A stretch of DNA of 64,000 nucleotides, from positions 62,001-126,000 of the forward strand of contig SADC01001072.1 in assembly GCA_004194705.1 (NCBI GenBank). The letters run 5' to 3'. Of the stretch, positions 32,366-43,374 are shown piece by piece. Source of the stretch: Ditylenchus dipsaci (taxonomy: Eukaryota > Nematoda > Chromadorea > Rhabditida > Anguinidae). A program made the position numbers and the translations under genes. A model generated the notes under the pieces. The model saw only the letters and a program-made list of their open reading frames with translations. It searched no databases and was not told the origin of the DNA. Position 1 is the first letter of the stretch. Each line of letters begins with the position of its first letter.

Positions 32366-33178
32366 GTAATGACAAAAAAAAATTTTGAAAATTTACACGA
32401 AGAGTGTAAATGAATGACGCGGAAAATAAATAATAAAGGCGACAAACAACCACACAACAACCAAAAATCGACCGATTGAACACTTAAGCAAGAATATATA
32501 ATTGTCTCGCGAGTCCTTCTGTCTCGCGAGCATAGTGGGCGCCCGTCCGCCGGGCCTGTCCCCGTCCTGGACGGCGCCTAAAAATTGGACGGTCGGACGG
32601 CCGGAGACAAATGAAAAAGGGAGGAGGGCCGGTGCACGGCCGGATGGCAGACGGACGGCGGACGGCCGGCAGAGGGCGATCCAGACGGGACGCCGAAGGA
32701 CGAAATTATTCAAGCCATCTTCAAGACAAAAGCAAACAAAATCTTTGCAACGTTGTCTGAATACATTGACTGAACATCTTCACAAAGAATCATTATAACG
32801 ATGTCCTAACTTCTGGAGATTGCGACAACAGCGACCTATACTACATAAGTGCAAAGTTATTAGACCATTTTGCTGGTTTTCTACAACGAAAACAATTTAA
32901 TAAGGGCGAAAAAAGCACTGAAGAGAGTTTTATTAGAACACTTGCGCTTGACATACTCATAATTCTCGCTTTATCCGGAGCAGCTGAGGGGCTAGGGTCA
33001 CATTTCATTTCGTGAGATTGCATATAGCGATATTTCACTCATTTTCTCTGACTTTTTTCAGACTTTTGAAAAAAGTTTTTACCATCTGATAGCTAAGATT
33101 TAAGGCTACAAAATTGTATTTTTTGAGCCGGATTTTGAAAACATGTTAGCCTACAGGCTGGCTTTTTGGTGAAAAACT

Positions 33179-33337
33179 TACCGTATTTTCTTTAATAATG
33201 ACCCCGGGGTCATTATTTTCAACCCCTCAAAAATTCCGAAATTGTCAATCAAAATGACCTTAACTCTGAAATCCTAGTCAAAAATAAGGGGGGGGGTCAT
33301 TATTAGAGAGGGGGTCATTATTAGAGAAAATACGGTA
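33179..33337. mobile_element. MITE with TACCGTATTTTCT termini
   Basis: TACCGTATTTTCTTTAATAA at left, mirrored by TTAGAGAAAATACGGTA at right; the interior has the same layout as 2689-2850 (GGTCATTATT replaces GAAGCCC). Confidence 0.8.
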
Positions 33338-33660
33338 GTTTAGTGGTGGCATTTAAAAAAAAAGTTGTTTTGACCAAAAAGCCGGTCCGTAGGCCAACAT
33401 TTCTCAAACTCCGGCTCGAAAAATACCATTTCGTAGCCTAAGACCTCAATTATCAGATGGTGAAAGATTAAAAAAAAAATTCTAAAAAGTTAGAGAAAAT
33501 AAATAATATCGCGATATGAAATGTCGCGAAATGGAATATGACCCTACCGCTGAGGGACTCTTCTTCATTCTTACAATGCACGCTGAGGGCAGAAGGCTGG
33601 GCATTGTCGAAGCCTTATTGAAAGCTTGTTCGATTATAAGTTATGACGCAAAAAATCTAA

Positions 33661-33834
33661 TACAGTCAACTCTCGATACAGTGCACGCTCGATATAGTGT
33701 ATATTTTTTCAACCTCATTTAGTCAGCTCTAAGCCAAACTGGCTTACAGTGCACCCTCGATATAATGTAAGCCTCGATATAGTGTATATTTTTCCGATCC
33801 CCGCGAGCTACACTGTATCGAGAGTGGACTGTAA
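33661..33834. mobile_element. pogo-like MITE
   Basis: TACAGTCAACTCTCGATACA at left, ATCGAGAGTGGACTGTA at right, with further internal copies of CTCGATATAGTGTA. Confidence 0.8.
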
Positions 33835-34550
33835 TAAGGATGCCGATTACTGTATGCTACCGTTTTATTATTCAAACAAAAAAATTCTGTTATGGACGGC
33901 CGGCTACGAAGTAGCCGGCCGGCGAAATTTCGGACGGCCGGCCGGCAGGACGGGCGGGAAATTTCAAAAATGGGACGGCCGGCGTAAATCTCAAAAGACG
34001 GGACGGGACGCGTCCAAATTTTAGAATTGTGCTCCACTATGCTCGCGAGACGAGGCAGCTTTGTCTCGCGAGACAAAAAACGTGTCTCGCGAAACTCTCG
34101 ACTCGAGAGTCTCGAGTAACTTTGTCTCGTGTCTCGCGGGAGTCCGGGGAGTGCTTAAGTAGCTTTCGACCCTTTCAATTAATCTTCCTCTCAAAAGAGG
34201 ACAAATGCATCTACTTTAAAATAATATCCCGAGAGCTTGACAAAAAACCTACAGGACATCTAACAGTGTAAACTGAAAAAGTTCAATTCAACGCAAGAGA
34301 TAAATTTCAATTGCTTATCATTTGCCTTCGAAAGCAACACTTCGCATTCCGCTAAATTAAAGCAAGTTATTACAAACTAACATAATGACGCGAAGTTACC
34401 GAAACTCGTGTTCCCATTAAGATACACAATATGATTCATCCAACGCAACTAAATTGTTCGTGTTTTATCGGCTATAAATATTCCTGATAATGGTCGATAG
34501 TAGGTAGTAGTCATCAACACAAAACACTGATCGAATCGCCCACCTCATGT

Positions 34551-34637
34551 ACAGTCAAACCTCGATAATCCGCCACCCCATGGACCGATCCGAGGTGGCG
34601 GTTTAGCGGGTGGCGGATTATCGAGGTTTGACTGTAT
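34551..34637. mobile_element. 86-bp pogo-like MITE
   Basis: TACAGTCAAACCTCGATAAT / ATTATCGAGGTTTGACTGTA, an almost perfect palindrome with a small GC-rich loop. Confidence 0.85.
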
Positions 34638-34787
34638 TGCAATGCAGCAGCCTCCAGAGGTCGTAAACAATTGCCGCTTGTTCTATCAACCCATTCTGTA
34701 TTACAGTGTGCCCCTTCGAAAAGATCTTAAGCCTAATTGACCTCCAGCAGAAGTAGAAGTAATGAAAAGAAGTAGTGTTTCCCTATC

Positions 34788-34954
34788 CAGGATTGGCAAG
34801 CGCCGGCGAAGCGCCGGTTTCGCCGGCAAAAATAGGCGCCGGCGCTTAGCAGGCGCTTAGAAAGCGCCTGCTAAGCGCCGGAAAAATTAAGCGCTGGCGC
34901 TTCGCCGGCGCTTCACCCGGCGCTTATAAGCGCCGGCGCTTAGGTACAATCCTG
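34788..34954. mobile_element. 167-bp hAT-like MITE with GCGCCGGCGCTT arrays
   Basis: Termini CAGGATTG and CAATCCTG, filled with GCGCCGGCGCTTAG palindromic units. Exact 8-bp TSD tccctatc at 34780-34787 and 34955-34962. Confidence 0.85.
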
Positions 34955-34994
34955 TCCCTATCACAAGTGTATTGATAGGTTACCACAAGTGTAT

Positions 34995-35146
34995 TGAACT
35001 ATAGTATAGAGTGAAGATATGATGGTACAAACAATACACGAAACAATAGTGCTAAAACGGTGCTAAAATCCATCTTAGCACCTGTTTAGCACACTTTTTT
35101 GTCCGTAATCTGAATCATCATATCTTTCACTCTACACTACCAAATT
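34995..35146. repeat. inverted repeat, MITE-like
   Basis: AGTATAGAGTGAAGATATGA faces TCATATCTTTCACTCTACAC; the interior has GTGCTAAAACGGTGCTAA and its inverse. Confidence 0.65.
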
Positions 35147-35551
35147 TCATGTACGATAGCTCACACTTATCCTGACGCTTGATTCAGCGCGCCATCGGCA
35201 GTAGGAGCAAAAAACCACACATTGACTTTTAGACTGGCTTTGAGTATTTCGCCCTGGTGTCCCTTGTTGTTTTTGACAACATTTCATCCCATATTCGACT
35301 TCAGCCTGAACCACTTTTTTCTCTCAATATTTTAGTTTTTGATCATCCGCACGGTTAGGAAATATACAACTGACAAATACTACAATATAAGTTACAAAAA
35401 AACACAGGATACATATACATATCTGGTGCCAAAACATACCTTGGTCCCCCTGTTGTTGTTTTTCTTAAAAAATGACTTGATCAGCGCTATTCATTATGGT
35501 TATGGTAAAACTGTCATTACGGTGATTAGGGTAACTATCGTGTTTTCTTAG

Positions 35552-35707
35552 CGTGATTACCTCAAAAAAGGGCAATCGGTTGATGCAATCAAATTGATCA
35601 GAAATCGAGAACTTGACGAAGCTCTGATTCACTCCCAAGAAAAAATATTGGAGACAGAAATATATTTGAAAAAAAGCGGCGACCTAGGCAATTTTGGCAC
35701 CAGATAG
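35552..35707 (+). CDS. possible isolated exon, unidentified
   Basis: After a good acceptor (TGTTTTCTTAG) the frame reads DYLKKGQSVDAIKLIRNREL and continues as a charged helical stretch to TAG at 35705-35707. Composition resembles alpha-solenoid proteins but no family is recognised and no partner exon was found. TGGTGCCAAAA-type words on both sides (35425, 35693) suggest it may sit inside a mobile element. Confidence 0.3.
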   Translation, partial: RDYLKKGQSVDAIKLIRNRELDEALIHSQEKILETEIYLKKSGDLGNFGTR

Positions 35708-36164
35708 TAGTATAGAGCCAAGTCTCACTGAATACTAGAAAGTCGAAAGTTCCACTGGATTACCACTAGAAAGCCAGTTTATTAAGAGTTACCATTGTTA
35801 ATACTGTGAAAATTTCAATTTTTGTGGCAACTGAGAGGAAGTTTGTGGTACTTCAATAGGGGCTGGTTACATTGAGCTGAAAAAATTACCTGTGATGTTT
35901 AAAATAGTTCACACAACACTCTAACAACCACAATGATTTCTCCTCAAACTGATTAGAATAAAACGTACATGGGTGAAGTGTCTAAATCGCTCGTTTTAGT
36001 TCGCTTTATTCGATAATACATAATTTACACTTTTCATATATACAGAACCAAAAATTGCACTAGCTGAATCTTTTTTCCCATTCATAGTTGTCGGTAGTAA
36101 CGATGCCATTTGTAGTTGGAACTAAATAAAGAGAACTTTTTTTACCAACTACAACGAATCTCAA
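35708..36164. other. no gene seen
   Basis: Unassigned AT-rich sequence downstream (on the minus strand) of the kinase-like gene. Confidence 0.3.
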
Positions 36165-37365
36165 AATTTTACTTCGTCAATTAAGCTGCCAAAGAAAGCA
36201 TAAGGAACGTCACACGACACAGCAATGGAATCAACCTTTCTTATCATGTTCTCAAAGGTCATCCAGAGAGACGATGGCAGACTGGACCCAAAAGCTATCC
36301 TTAGCTCTCTCTTCTGACGATAGGCATCATTTCGATCTAAAAAATTGGTTCATAAAGAAGGTGAAAAGATTGAAATAATTACCTTTTGAAGTGTCCAAGG
36401 CAAAGATCCGGATATGAACATTATTGACATATATACTCAAGACTCGATACCATCACGTCTACCCGAATCGAAGCCAGCATGTGCCCGAAGAGAAGCATAA
36501 TTTCTATTTCCCTGCCATCCGATTATGCCCTTGTGACTAATCACGTTATTGAACTAAAACGTTTAAAATTTAATCTCTAGAAAAATAAGAACTGTAATTC
36601 CCTTACTCTTACACAAAACAGTCTTTTGTTTTGGAAAAACCAATAATGTAGACTAGCTTCTTTTTTCATAGCGACCAATTGCAAAGTTTGATGGCCTAAT
36701 CACCTGATGCACATGTAGACAAGTATCATGAAGAGCTTGAATGGCCTGAAACTCCAAATTATTTGCAAAGACGAGAGCCAAAGTTCTAAAGTCACCATTA
36801 AAGTCTGTCTCGCAAAGTGTAACGCTGTGCACAACAAGAACTTTGAGTTCGGTATATTTCATTGAATTTTCTTCAGATCGTCCCCCAGTTGCTCCATTAC
36901 GAGAAAGCGATAAGAGTCGAAAGAACCCTAAGGCAAATTATCAAAAATAAGATAAGCTAGAAATAGAATAAGTTCACACAGTCAATAAACATTGCAAAGC
37001 AGTTGCAGTCTTTGCGGTTAGCCACTTGCAGTAGATTTACAACGTTTCCAAACTGCTTTCTCTAGAGTTGCATAATTTGATCACTGCTTGCTGCGATTTA
37101 CCACTAAATTATAACCATCGATTCACCTGTGTAAAAGTCACAAGAATCTTACCTCTTGCTATATCTGGATGAATAGATATTCGCAAACGAACCTTGCTTG
37201 ATGTGTTCCACCAGGAGAAAATTGGTTCCTGAACAGAACAAACGCTAAATTTTTTTTAACAACAATTTATGAACCTGTAGATGGGCTTCTAAGCACATCA
37301 CCCAGACAAGCTTTTTTCTCTTCCTTTGGAGGAGCTGCTTTCAATCTTGCGACAAGGGCACCCAT
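36165..37365 (-). pseudogene. CK1/VRK-type protein kinase, degenerate, catalytic Asp absent
   Basis: Minus strand. Exon 37275-37365 (MGALVARLKAAPPKEEKK) joins in phase to 37153-37228, giving LLVEHIKQGSFANIYSSRYS, a glycine-rich loop. From 36927, GSFDSYRFLVMEQLGDDLKK matches the hinge/alphaD of CK1 and VRK kinases. Then ALHDTCLHVHQVIRPSNFAI aligns with the catalytic loop, but HRDIKPSNF has become HQVIRPSNF, so the catalytic Asp is Val. Later NYASLRAHAGFDSGRRDGIE matches the SINAH...SRRDDLE segment, followed by an in-frame TGA, then SGSLPWTLQK, and LPSSLWMTFENMIRKVD toward the end. At least two frame changes and one stop. It is a pseudogene, or a pseudokinase with assembly indels. The family assignment is good; CK1 versus VRK is open. 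Confidence 0.7.
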
Positions 37366-37449
37366 AGTTTAGGAGACTGCAAATTTGAGGAATGAATGAT
37401 GACAAGTCAAATTATGGCTTTTGATAGTACGATTTGCAGGTAACGCAGG

Positions 37450-37700
37450 GCACGGTTTGCATGAGCTCACAACATAGTGAGCTCATCCTCATGAGGACCG
37501 ATTCTCACGTGAGCTCACCTCACGTGAGGAGACCTTTTTGAAATTCTCACGCAACCTCACGTTGAATGAGCTCACGTCGTCCTCATCCTCATGAAGTTGA
37601 GGACAAGATCTTGTCCTCATAAATTATCATGAGAACCCTTAAGCTCATGAGAATTTTGATCTCATGAGGATTTCATGATCTCATAAGAATTTAATAAGCT
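37450..37700. repeat. array of GAGCTCA / CTCATGAG palindromic words
   Basis: Dense imperfect repeats of TGAGCTCA, CTCACGTGAG and CTCATGAG. Each unit is itself near-palindromic, so this can fold extensively. Confidence 0.75.
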
Positions 37701-38246
37701 CACGAAAGTGCTTGTTTTGCTTTGTCTTAAACGAAAACTTGAACTGCAGGCTGAATTTTTAGGAGTCCTGTATACGGTTATCTGACATTAGCGCGCCGAC
37801 ATTTGCGCGCCAGAATACATTTTCATATCTGGACTTCAATTAAACCACCTAGATAGCAGATGAACCACCAGCTCAGTAATCTTTCATCCAAACAAGTACA
37901 TGAACCATCGGGTTAGTAGGCGGATAAACTAAATTTAACTTTGAGTCAAGCGGTTTTATGTGTGTACCTCATCCAAAACCATGAGCACTATTTAAAAGAC
38001 CAAAATGAATTTTTATTAGACAAATTACCAGTGGACTCGGGACAGACCCTTCCCGGACTAATAAAAAAAGAAAAAATTGCCACTTAAAGTGATGAAAATG
38101 CTGGTCAATTTCTCAAAATGACCTGGCAATTGTTTGGAGCCAAATGGCGACTTATCCGAAATAATCAAGCTAAGATTAATATGCTATTTGAAAGAGGAGA
38201 TGCAGAGCTACAAAATGGTATTAAATATTTGTTGATGTCTACACTG
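37701..38246. other. no gene seen
   Basis: Unassigned, AT-rich. Confidence 0.3.
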
Positions 38247-38254
38247 TTTTAAGA

Positions 38255-38929
38255 GGCTAGGAGACATTGGCAAAAACGACATTCGCCCAAACGACGTTTG
38301 GGCGAATGTCGTTTGCCCAAACGACGTTTGGGCAAACGACATTCGCCCAAACCACATTTGGCAAAACATACTAAATATTTGGAAACAATTAATGACGGAA
38401 CCATCTGTCTGTCTGATTCCACTCGTACCATATTCACCGGTCCACCACACCAACTACATCCAATTTACATTCCCAACACGTCTGACACTCCAAGCATCCA
38501 TCTAGCTACAGATTCTAGTTGCCAAATTCTGGCCAGTTGTTCCAATCAGACCAATGTCAAATTACTGAATCTATCAGATTTGGATAAAAAAGACAGAAGC
38601 TTGGAAGTCTCGGATTGAGACTGCTATCGAATGAACCCCAGCAATTCAACGGTAGCCAAATGTCGTCTTGCCAAATGTCGTTTGGGCAAATGTCGTTTTG
38701 CCAAATGTCGTTTGGCAAATGTCGTTTTGCCAAATGTCGTTTGGGCAAATGTCGTTTTGCCAAATGTCGTTTGGGCAAATGTCGTTTTGCCAAATGTCGT
38801 TTGGGCAAATGTCGTTTTGCCAAATGTCGTTTTGCCAAACGTCGTTTGGGCAAATGTCGTTTTTGCCAAATGTCGTTTGGCCAAAAGATACGTTTGCCAA
38901 ATGTCGTTTTTGCCAAATGTCTCCTAGCC
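38255..38929 (+). mobile_element. MULE-like element with CCAAATGTCGTTTTG arrays and captured exon, copy 1
   Basis: Termini GGCTAGGAGACATTGGC and GCCAAATGTCTCCTAGCC. Short left array (38270-38355) of CAAACGACGTTTGGG units, long right array (38650-38925) of CCAAATGTCGTTTTG/CCAAATGTCGTTTGGG. Between them is a 290-bp segment (38357-38645) shared with copy 2 at 50946. Left flank is ttttaaga (38247-38254), right flank is ggtttatc (38930-38937); these do not match each other but match the flanks of copy 2 crosswise. Translations of the array itself are artefacts. Confidence 0.9.
38363..38616 (+). pseudogene. captured coding fragment, unidentified protein
   Basis: Open frame with ordinary codon use reading KYLETINDGTICLSDSTRTI, ... 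SCQILASCSNQTNVKLLNLS. The alternating beta-like pattern hints at a WD40-type propeller but I do not recognise the gene. The second copy at 51001-51320 extends further (DLRLPNRPIHIVKPLFDSAG). Confidence 0.5.
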
Positions 38930-38940
38930 GGTTTATCAAG

Positions 38941-39394
38941 GGCTATAAGTAGTTTACGCCCTCAAAAAACTGATTTACGCCCTCAAAATACTGGTTTACG
39001 CCCTCAAATCTATGTATTGCCATTTTTTGTCAAATTTTTGTTGCCACTTTTCCAATATTTTTACACCAGCATGTAGCCCTGAATCTTGGCTTTCTAACAA
39101 GCTATTGACTGATTTTCTGAGATTCAAAAAGCTGGAGAAAAAAGTCTTTGTATGGAGCAAATTTTTCTAAAAATTTGGTCTATAAATTGACTTTTTTCTC
39201 CAATTTTTTGATATCTCAGAAATTCAGTCGATAGCTTGTTGAAAAGCCGAGATCCGGGGCTACATGCTGGTCTAAAATATTGGAAAAGTGGCAACAAAAA
39301 TTTGACAAAAAATGGCAATATATAGATTTGAGGGCGTAAACCAGTATTTTGAGGGCGTAAATCAGTTTTTTGAGGGCGTAAATCAATTTTAGCC
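38941..39394. mobile_element. MULE-like element with TTTACGCCCTCAAAA arrays, 10-bp TSD
   Basis: Termini GGCTATAAG and TTTTAGCC; mirror arrays of three TTTACGCCCTCAAAA units; inner arms with TGTAGCCCTGAATCTTGGCT (39071) and inverse. TSD gtttatcaag at 38931-38940 and 39395-39404, exact. It inserted one base from the end of the 38255 element. Confidence 0.9.
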
Positions 39395-39413
39395 GTTTAT
39401 CAAGTCACATTTT

Positions 39414-40212
39414 GGCTGTAGGAACTTTCGTAACAAGACAATTTCGTAAAAGCGAACTTTCGTAAGAATTTTTTTCGTAAGAGCGAAAATTCGTAAGAAA
39501 CTTTTTCGTAACAGCGAATTTTCGTAACAAGCTCTTTCGTAACGCGGTTTTCAGTAACATTAGTGATATGTTAAATTGCTTTTTTCGCTTTTTGATCCTC
39601 CTTTGATGTTTCTTATAGCTTCTGTGATGTTTGACAGAAAATAGTCAAGAAAAAAAATGAAACAGTCAGAGGGTGGAATCGAACCACTGGTGAAAAAAAT
39701 TCATCCCATCAACTTACCTACTGCACCATACATGCCACTAATTTCAAACAGCTATGCGTAGTATATAATATATAAATTCGAGCTCGGAGTTTTTCACCAT
39801 GCTTTGGGTATTTCTGCTGGTCTCCTAACGGATGAAAAATCGGGCGTCAACTAATTATCAAAATTTTCAGTCATATGACCTATGCTTAGCAACTTTTGTG
39901 CTCATACATTTAATAGTCATATAATTAACTGCTCGAAGTGTCAAACAGTGACAGAAAGGCCAAAACAAATGAATCAGATGAAATACTGAATTAGAAAAAT
40001 TGAATAGGAGTGAAAAAAATTTCGATTATTTCCTCTTACGAAAGAAATTCGTTACGAAAATTCGCTGTTACGAAAAAGTTTCTTACGAAAATTCGCTGTT
40101 ACAAAAAAGTTTCTTACGAATTTTCGCTGTTACGAATATGTTTCTTACGAAAATGTTTTTTCTTACGAAAGTTCGCTCTTACGAAACTTCGCTCTTACGA
40201 AATTGTCTTCGT
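39414..40212. mobile_element. element with TTCGTAAGAGCGAA arrays
   Basis: GGCTGTAGGAACTTTCG then an array of TTTCGTAA(c/g)AGCGAA (39425-39560) with a mirror array at 40030-40208. The right terminus is shorter than the left. The centre includes a tRNA-like sequence on the minus strand. Confidence 0.8.
39663..39740 (-). other. tRNA-like sequence, probably SINE or tRNA relic
   Basis: On the minus strand, box A-like GGTGCAGTAGGTAAGTTGA and a paired T arm GTGGTTCGATTCCAC, but no acceptor stem. It shares TTCGATYCCACCCTCTG with the sequence at 29107-29125. Confidence 0.4.
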
Positions 40213-40403
40213 GAAGAATGTCTAAATAAATATGAAGGATTTGATAATTGCACTGTTTTATTACATCCATATTTTTTCTTAGGTTATTCCGTCTTACAAG
40301 TCTGAAAACTAGGAAGTTTGGCTATTGAAAGCAAGAAAAATATGGTTTAATTTTTAACTTGCTGGGACTTTACAATTTACTTGACGATCGATCCTTTTTT
40401 CAG

Positions 40404-41480
40404 GAACCGAATAAGTTTGCAAACTTCGATCCGTTTGGAGGTGGCGGCGGCTACAGCAAGCAGCCTTCGTTCGCCGGTAATTCCAAAGCTTCGAAGGACG
40501 AGACCAAGCTCTTTATTGGTGGACTGGCTATGGTGACTAACGAATCGTCTCTCAGCAACTTCTTCTCACATTTCGGACAGGTTGTGGATTGTGTTGTGAT
40601 GCGAAATGAGGAGCAGCGTTCCAAAGGTTTCGGCTTCGTTACACTGGCTTCCAAGGATCAGGTTTTATTTCATGATCTAAATGACTTCAATTTATCTAAT
40701 ATTCTTTATTTTTCTAGCTTACGGCCGCTCTGGGTGCTCTTCCGCACACTATTGATGGCAAGGTGGTTGACTCGAAAGCTGCAGTTCCTCGTTTTGCTAA
40801 TCGATCTTCTACTTCGTCTAGCATGCATGATGTTGGTTCCAATCGTCTCTATTTGGTGGGTGTCACTCCCGAGCATACCGAAGGCCTAATCTCCAATTAC
40901 TTCGGGAGTTTCGGAAGCGTCACTAAGGTTTCTTTTTTGGCACAGGTAACGAACAAGCACCCCAAAAAATCAATAGGGGGGACCAAGGCAAAAAAATTTA
41001 AAAATAAAAACAATCAACAGGGGGGACCAAGGCATCTTTTTTTTTGCCTTGGTCCCCCCTATTGATTTTTTTGGGTGCTTGTTCTTTACTCGAGTGGGTG
41101 CTTGTTCTTAACCTTGGCCCTTTTTTTCTGGTAACATATTCTTAAAAAATGGTTCTAGGTCGACATTGTCAAGGACGCGAGACTGGCATGCCGCGTGGCT
41201 TTGCTTTCGTGCATTTCGTTGATAGCAGTTCAGTGACAAGTGCTTGGCGCAGCCTTCTCACAACATCGGAAACAGTCAGTGCTCGGTCAGAAAGGCAGTC
41301 AACAAGAAGAATTTGTCAAGTTATCAGCAACAGCAGGTTGGTTCTGTCGCTCGAACTCCAAAGACTCGAGGTGCCTTCCGCAGTGAGCCGTATCCTAGTG
41401 AAGAAATGCTGGTTACAACAATCAGACTTATGGCTCTCTTGCTGGTGGTGCTTTTCCTGGAGGTATCCAAGTGTTTGCTG
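40404..41480 (+). CDS. hnRNP A/B-type protein with two RRMs, 5' end missing and frame-broken
   Basis: Exon 40404-40661, after TTTTTTCAG, starts EPNKFANFDPFGGGGGYSKQ and gives RRM1 with RNP2 KLFIGGLA and RNP1 SKGFGFVTL. Exon 40718-40945 completes RRM1 (GKVVDSKAAVPR) and opens RRM2 with NRLYLVGVTPEHTEG. The intron 40946-41158 holds a hairpin with CCTTGGTCCCCCCT. From 41159 RRM2 continues VDIVKD..RETGMPRGFAFVHFVD and, after frame changes near 41176 and 41243, QCSVRKAVNKKNL; a Gly-rich YGSLAGGAFPGGIQ lies near 41430 in yet another frame. Order and motifs match hnRNP A1/A2 or DAZAP1-like proteins, which bind pre-mRNA in the nucleus. No start codon exon was found upstream. Confidence 0.8.
40955..41115. 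repeat. hairpin with GCCTTGGTCCCCCC
   Basis: CAATAGGGGGGACCAAGGC (about 40972) faces GCCTTGGTCCCCCCTATTG (about 41045) in the hnRNP intron. Related GCCTTGGTCCCCC words occur at 7566 and 35443. Confidence 0.75.
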
Positions 41481-41616
41481 TGCGCTTGCCTTTGGAAGTG
41501 CGGCTGGATGTTTACGCATTCATATCGTTTAACAGGAAACAATTCACAGATCATGCGAAGCTATCTGTTCGATATGTGAATGTCCAGGCAGGCTTTAAGA
41601 ATGCAATTATGATGAA
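41471..41616 (+). CDS. F-box-like fragment
   Basis: Frame reads VFAVRLPLEVRLDVYAFISF then NRKQFTDHAKLSVRYVN, with the LPLEV...DV..F pattern of an F-box, ending at gtaact. It follows the hnRNP Gly-rich part directly; whether it belongs to that transcript or to the next gene is unclear. Confidence 0.4.
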
Positions 41617-41735
41617 GGTAACTGATTTATTACATGAAGGCATATTATCAGGAAGCTCAAAAGTTGATAAGATTGATGATATTTCATAGATGGGTTTTTG
41701 GATTTCCTACCTTGTTATTTTTGACTCTATGTGAC

Positions 41736-42400
41736 ATGGCTGCACGTATTCCAAACGAAACTTTCTATGATATTGTCAAGTTTCTTGACAAACAAAGCTG
41801 CCTGAATCTTTTGTTTACATCGAGAACCCTCACCACACTTGCCCTTCAACGCCTTGAGTTTCTTCTGCTGAATACTGTACACTACTATATTTTTCTAGTG
41901 TGATCCAGTGTGTTAATAAGACAATTTACAGAAAAAAGACGTGCACTACAAAAATATTCTCCTGAAGATAAATGCAATGTTCACAGATGAATCTTTCACA
42001 GCTGTTCATTTCGAGGCAGTAAAAAATTTGTGAGCTATTCTCAAGTTTTGTTCACTAGCAAAGTCTAATTATCTTTTACAGGCCCATTTGTTCAGCGGTA
42101 TTGTTTCATTCCCGATTGGCCATGGTCAACTGGCTCCTTATCCCGAATATGCCGTCGTAGAATTCATCAAAGGTATCAAGCAGTCTACATCAGTGTGCTT
42201 AGCCTTTGGTCCAGGTCGTGATAGAGCTTTTGCTGGCGCTTCAAGAGCTATATTCAAGGTGTATTCCAATGCCGCAGTTGAAGGACAACATATGTGGCTG
42301 CTTGATTTTATGGGGAGTTGTTCAGTTTCGCTGATGAAAAATGATTTTCAATTTCTTTTTCAGCTGATGAAGGCCTTCCCATCTATCAGCTCTGCCTGAA
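41736..42400 (+). CDS. F-box protein (N-terminal F-box)
   Basis: Exon 41736-41876 encodes MAARIPNETFYDIVKFLDKQ then SCLNLLFTSRTLTTLALQRL, a clear F-box (binds SKP1 in SCF ubiquitin ligases). It joins in phase across a 55-bp intron to 41932-42029 (KDVHYKNILLKINAMFTDES). A third candidate exon from 42082 (AHLFSGIVSFPIGHGQLAPY, then ...AFAGASRAIFKVYSNAAVEG) is coherent but its phase does not match the previous donor. No substrate-binding domain is recognised. Confidence 0.6.
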
Positions 42401-43366
42401 CATGTCTGGAATGATCTAACGCTATCTTCTCTATGTTGTATATTACCGATATTTCTTCACAGCTTGTGTTGTACACCATATTCATGCACTTTCATTCTAT
42501 GTTGCGAGGTCAATAAAACTACTTATTTCCATTTGGTTTATAATGCCTTGACTTGATTTTTGGTAAGGGAAGCGGAAGCTCTTGACAAAAAAAAGTGTCG
42601 GCGTTTCTTCGCTCCACCCTGCACGTCCCCCGAATAATTTGTTGACTTAGGTTTAGGTCCTAGGATTAGGCTTGTAGTATAAATTAAAAATTATTTATTT
42701 AAATGTAAGAGTTGTCATAAATTAGCTTAAATTGTTAAGATGCATATCAGAATACAATAATTAGAAATAATATGCATATTGTGTATGTTTGCATATATTG
42801 GCTCCAGACACTGTGGCAAACAGACAAAATCTAGGCTCTTCAAATGGATACTGTCCGTTTGCTCCTTAGTGGATGTGTTCGCAAAAAGTCGTCTCGCGGG
42901 ATCCATTCCAGCTGTTTTTGTGCCTAATATAGACACTGCCATATTATTTGTTAGGTTTGCTATAATGACTAACCAAAAGCAAGTTTTCTTTCCTCTTTTG
43001 GGGTACACCATCCATCAATTTGTTGACGGCACCAGCTCCCTGATCCACAACATTGCACATGTTGGCTAGCAATCTCTTTTTTAGTCTCGTTGTTTGAATA
43101 AATTGAAAGGGATTCGCGGGTAAAATGACTGAAGAGGCATTGGAAGAGTGCAGGCTAAATTAATTTATCATTTTCTACATTTCTTTAAAGGTTCACTTCA
43201 TTAAGGCTTGAAAAATTGGCCTCGCTGGCAACGTGCGTAAGCGTTTGTATTTTTTCAAAAACTCTTGGACTTTGCCCTTTATCTACTGGCCATTCACACA
43301 CCAAAGCTTAAACCAATTTCATCCAATAAAGGTGCTATTGGTCAAGTGATCGCACTGAGATAGGGC
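42401..43366. other. no gene supported
   Basis: AATAAAAC at 42511 may be a polyadenylation signal for the gene upstream. Open stretches 42727-43069 on both strands overlap and match nothing I know. Confidence 0.35.
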
Positions 43367-43374
43367 TATATGAG

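Larger units (their letters stand above)
32500..34085. mobile_element. composite element with GGACGGCCGG arrays and CTCGCGAGAC ends
   Basis: TGTCTCGCGAG...CATAGTGGG (32502-32540) is mirrored by CCACTATGCTCGCGAGAC (34033-34055). Inside lie GC-rich arrays 32535-32700 and 33895-34015. Nested are a palindrome (32960-33575), a TACCGTA MITE (33179-33337) and a pogo-like MITE (33661-33834). Confidence 0.7.

Noticed and set aside
32278..32800. GC-rich open frames with Ala/Pro/Gly/Arg composition, which could suggest a CpG-island promoter or GC-rich exon.
   Set aside because: They coincide with the GCGCC and GGACGGCCGG arrays at the ends of mobile elements; composition alone produces long frames.
38615..38952. 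Several overlapping open frames of about 100 codons on both strands, rich in repeated LGKCRFAKCR or FGKTTFAQTT motifs.
   Set aside because: They are translations of the 15-bp CCAAATGTCGTTTTG array, whose unit length is a multiple of three so no frame meets a stop. No start context, splice signal or non-repeat coding part.
42727..43069. Overlapping open frames of about 95 codons on both strands.
   Set aside because: Neither shows a recognisable domain, splice context or conserved neighbour; kept as unassigned.
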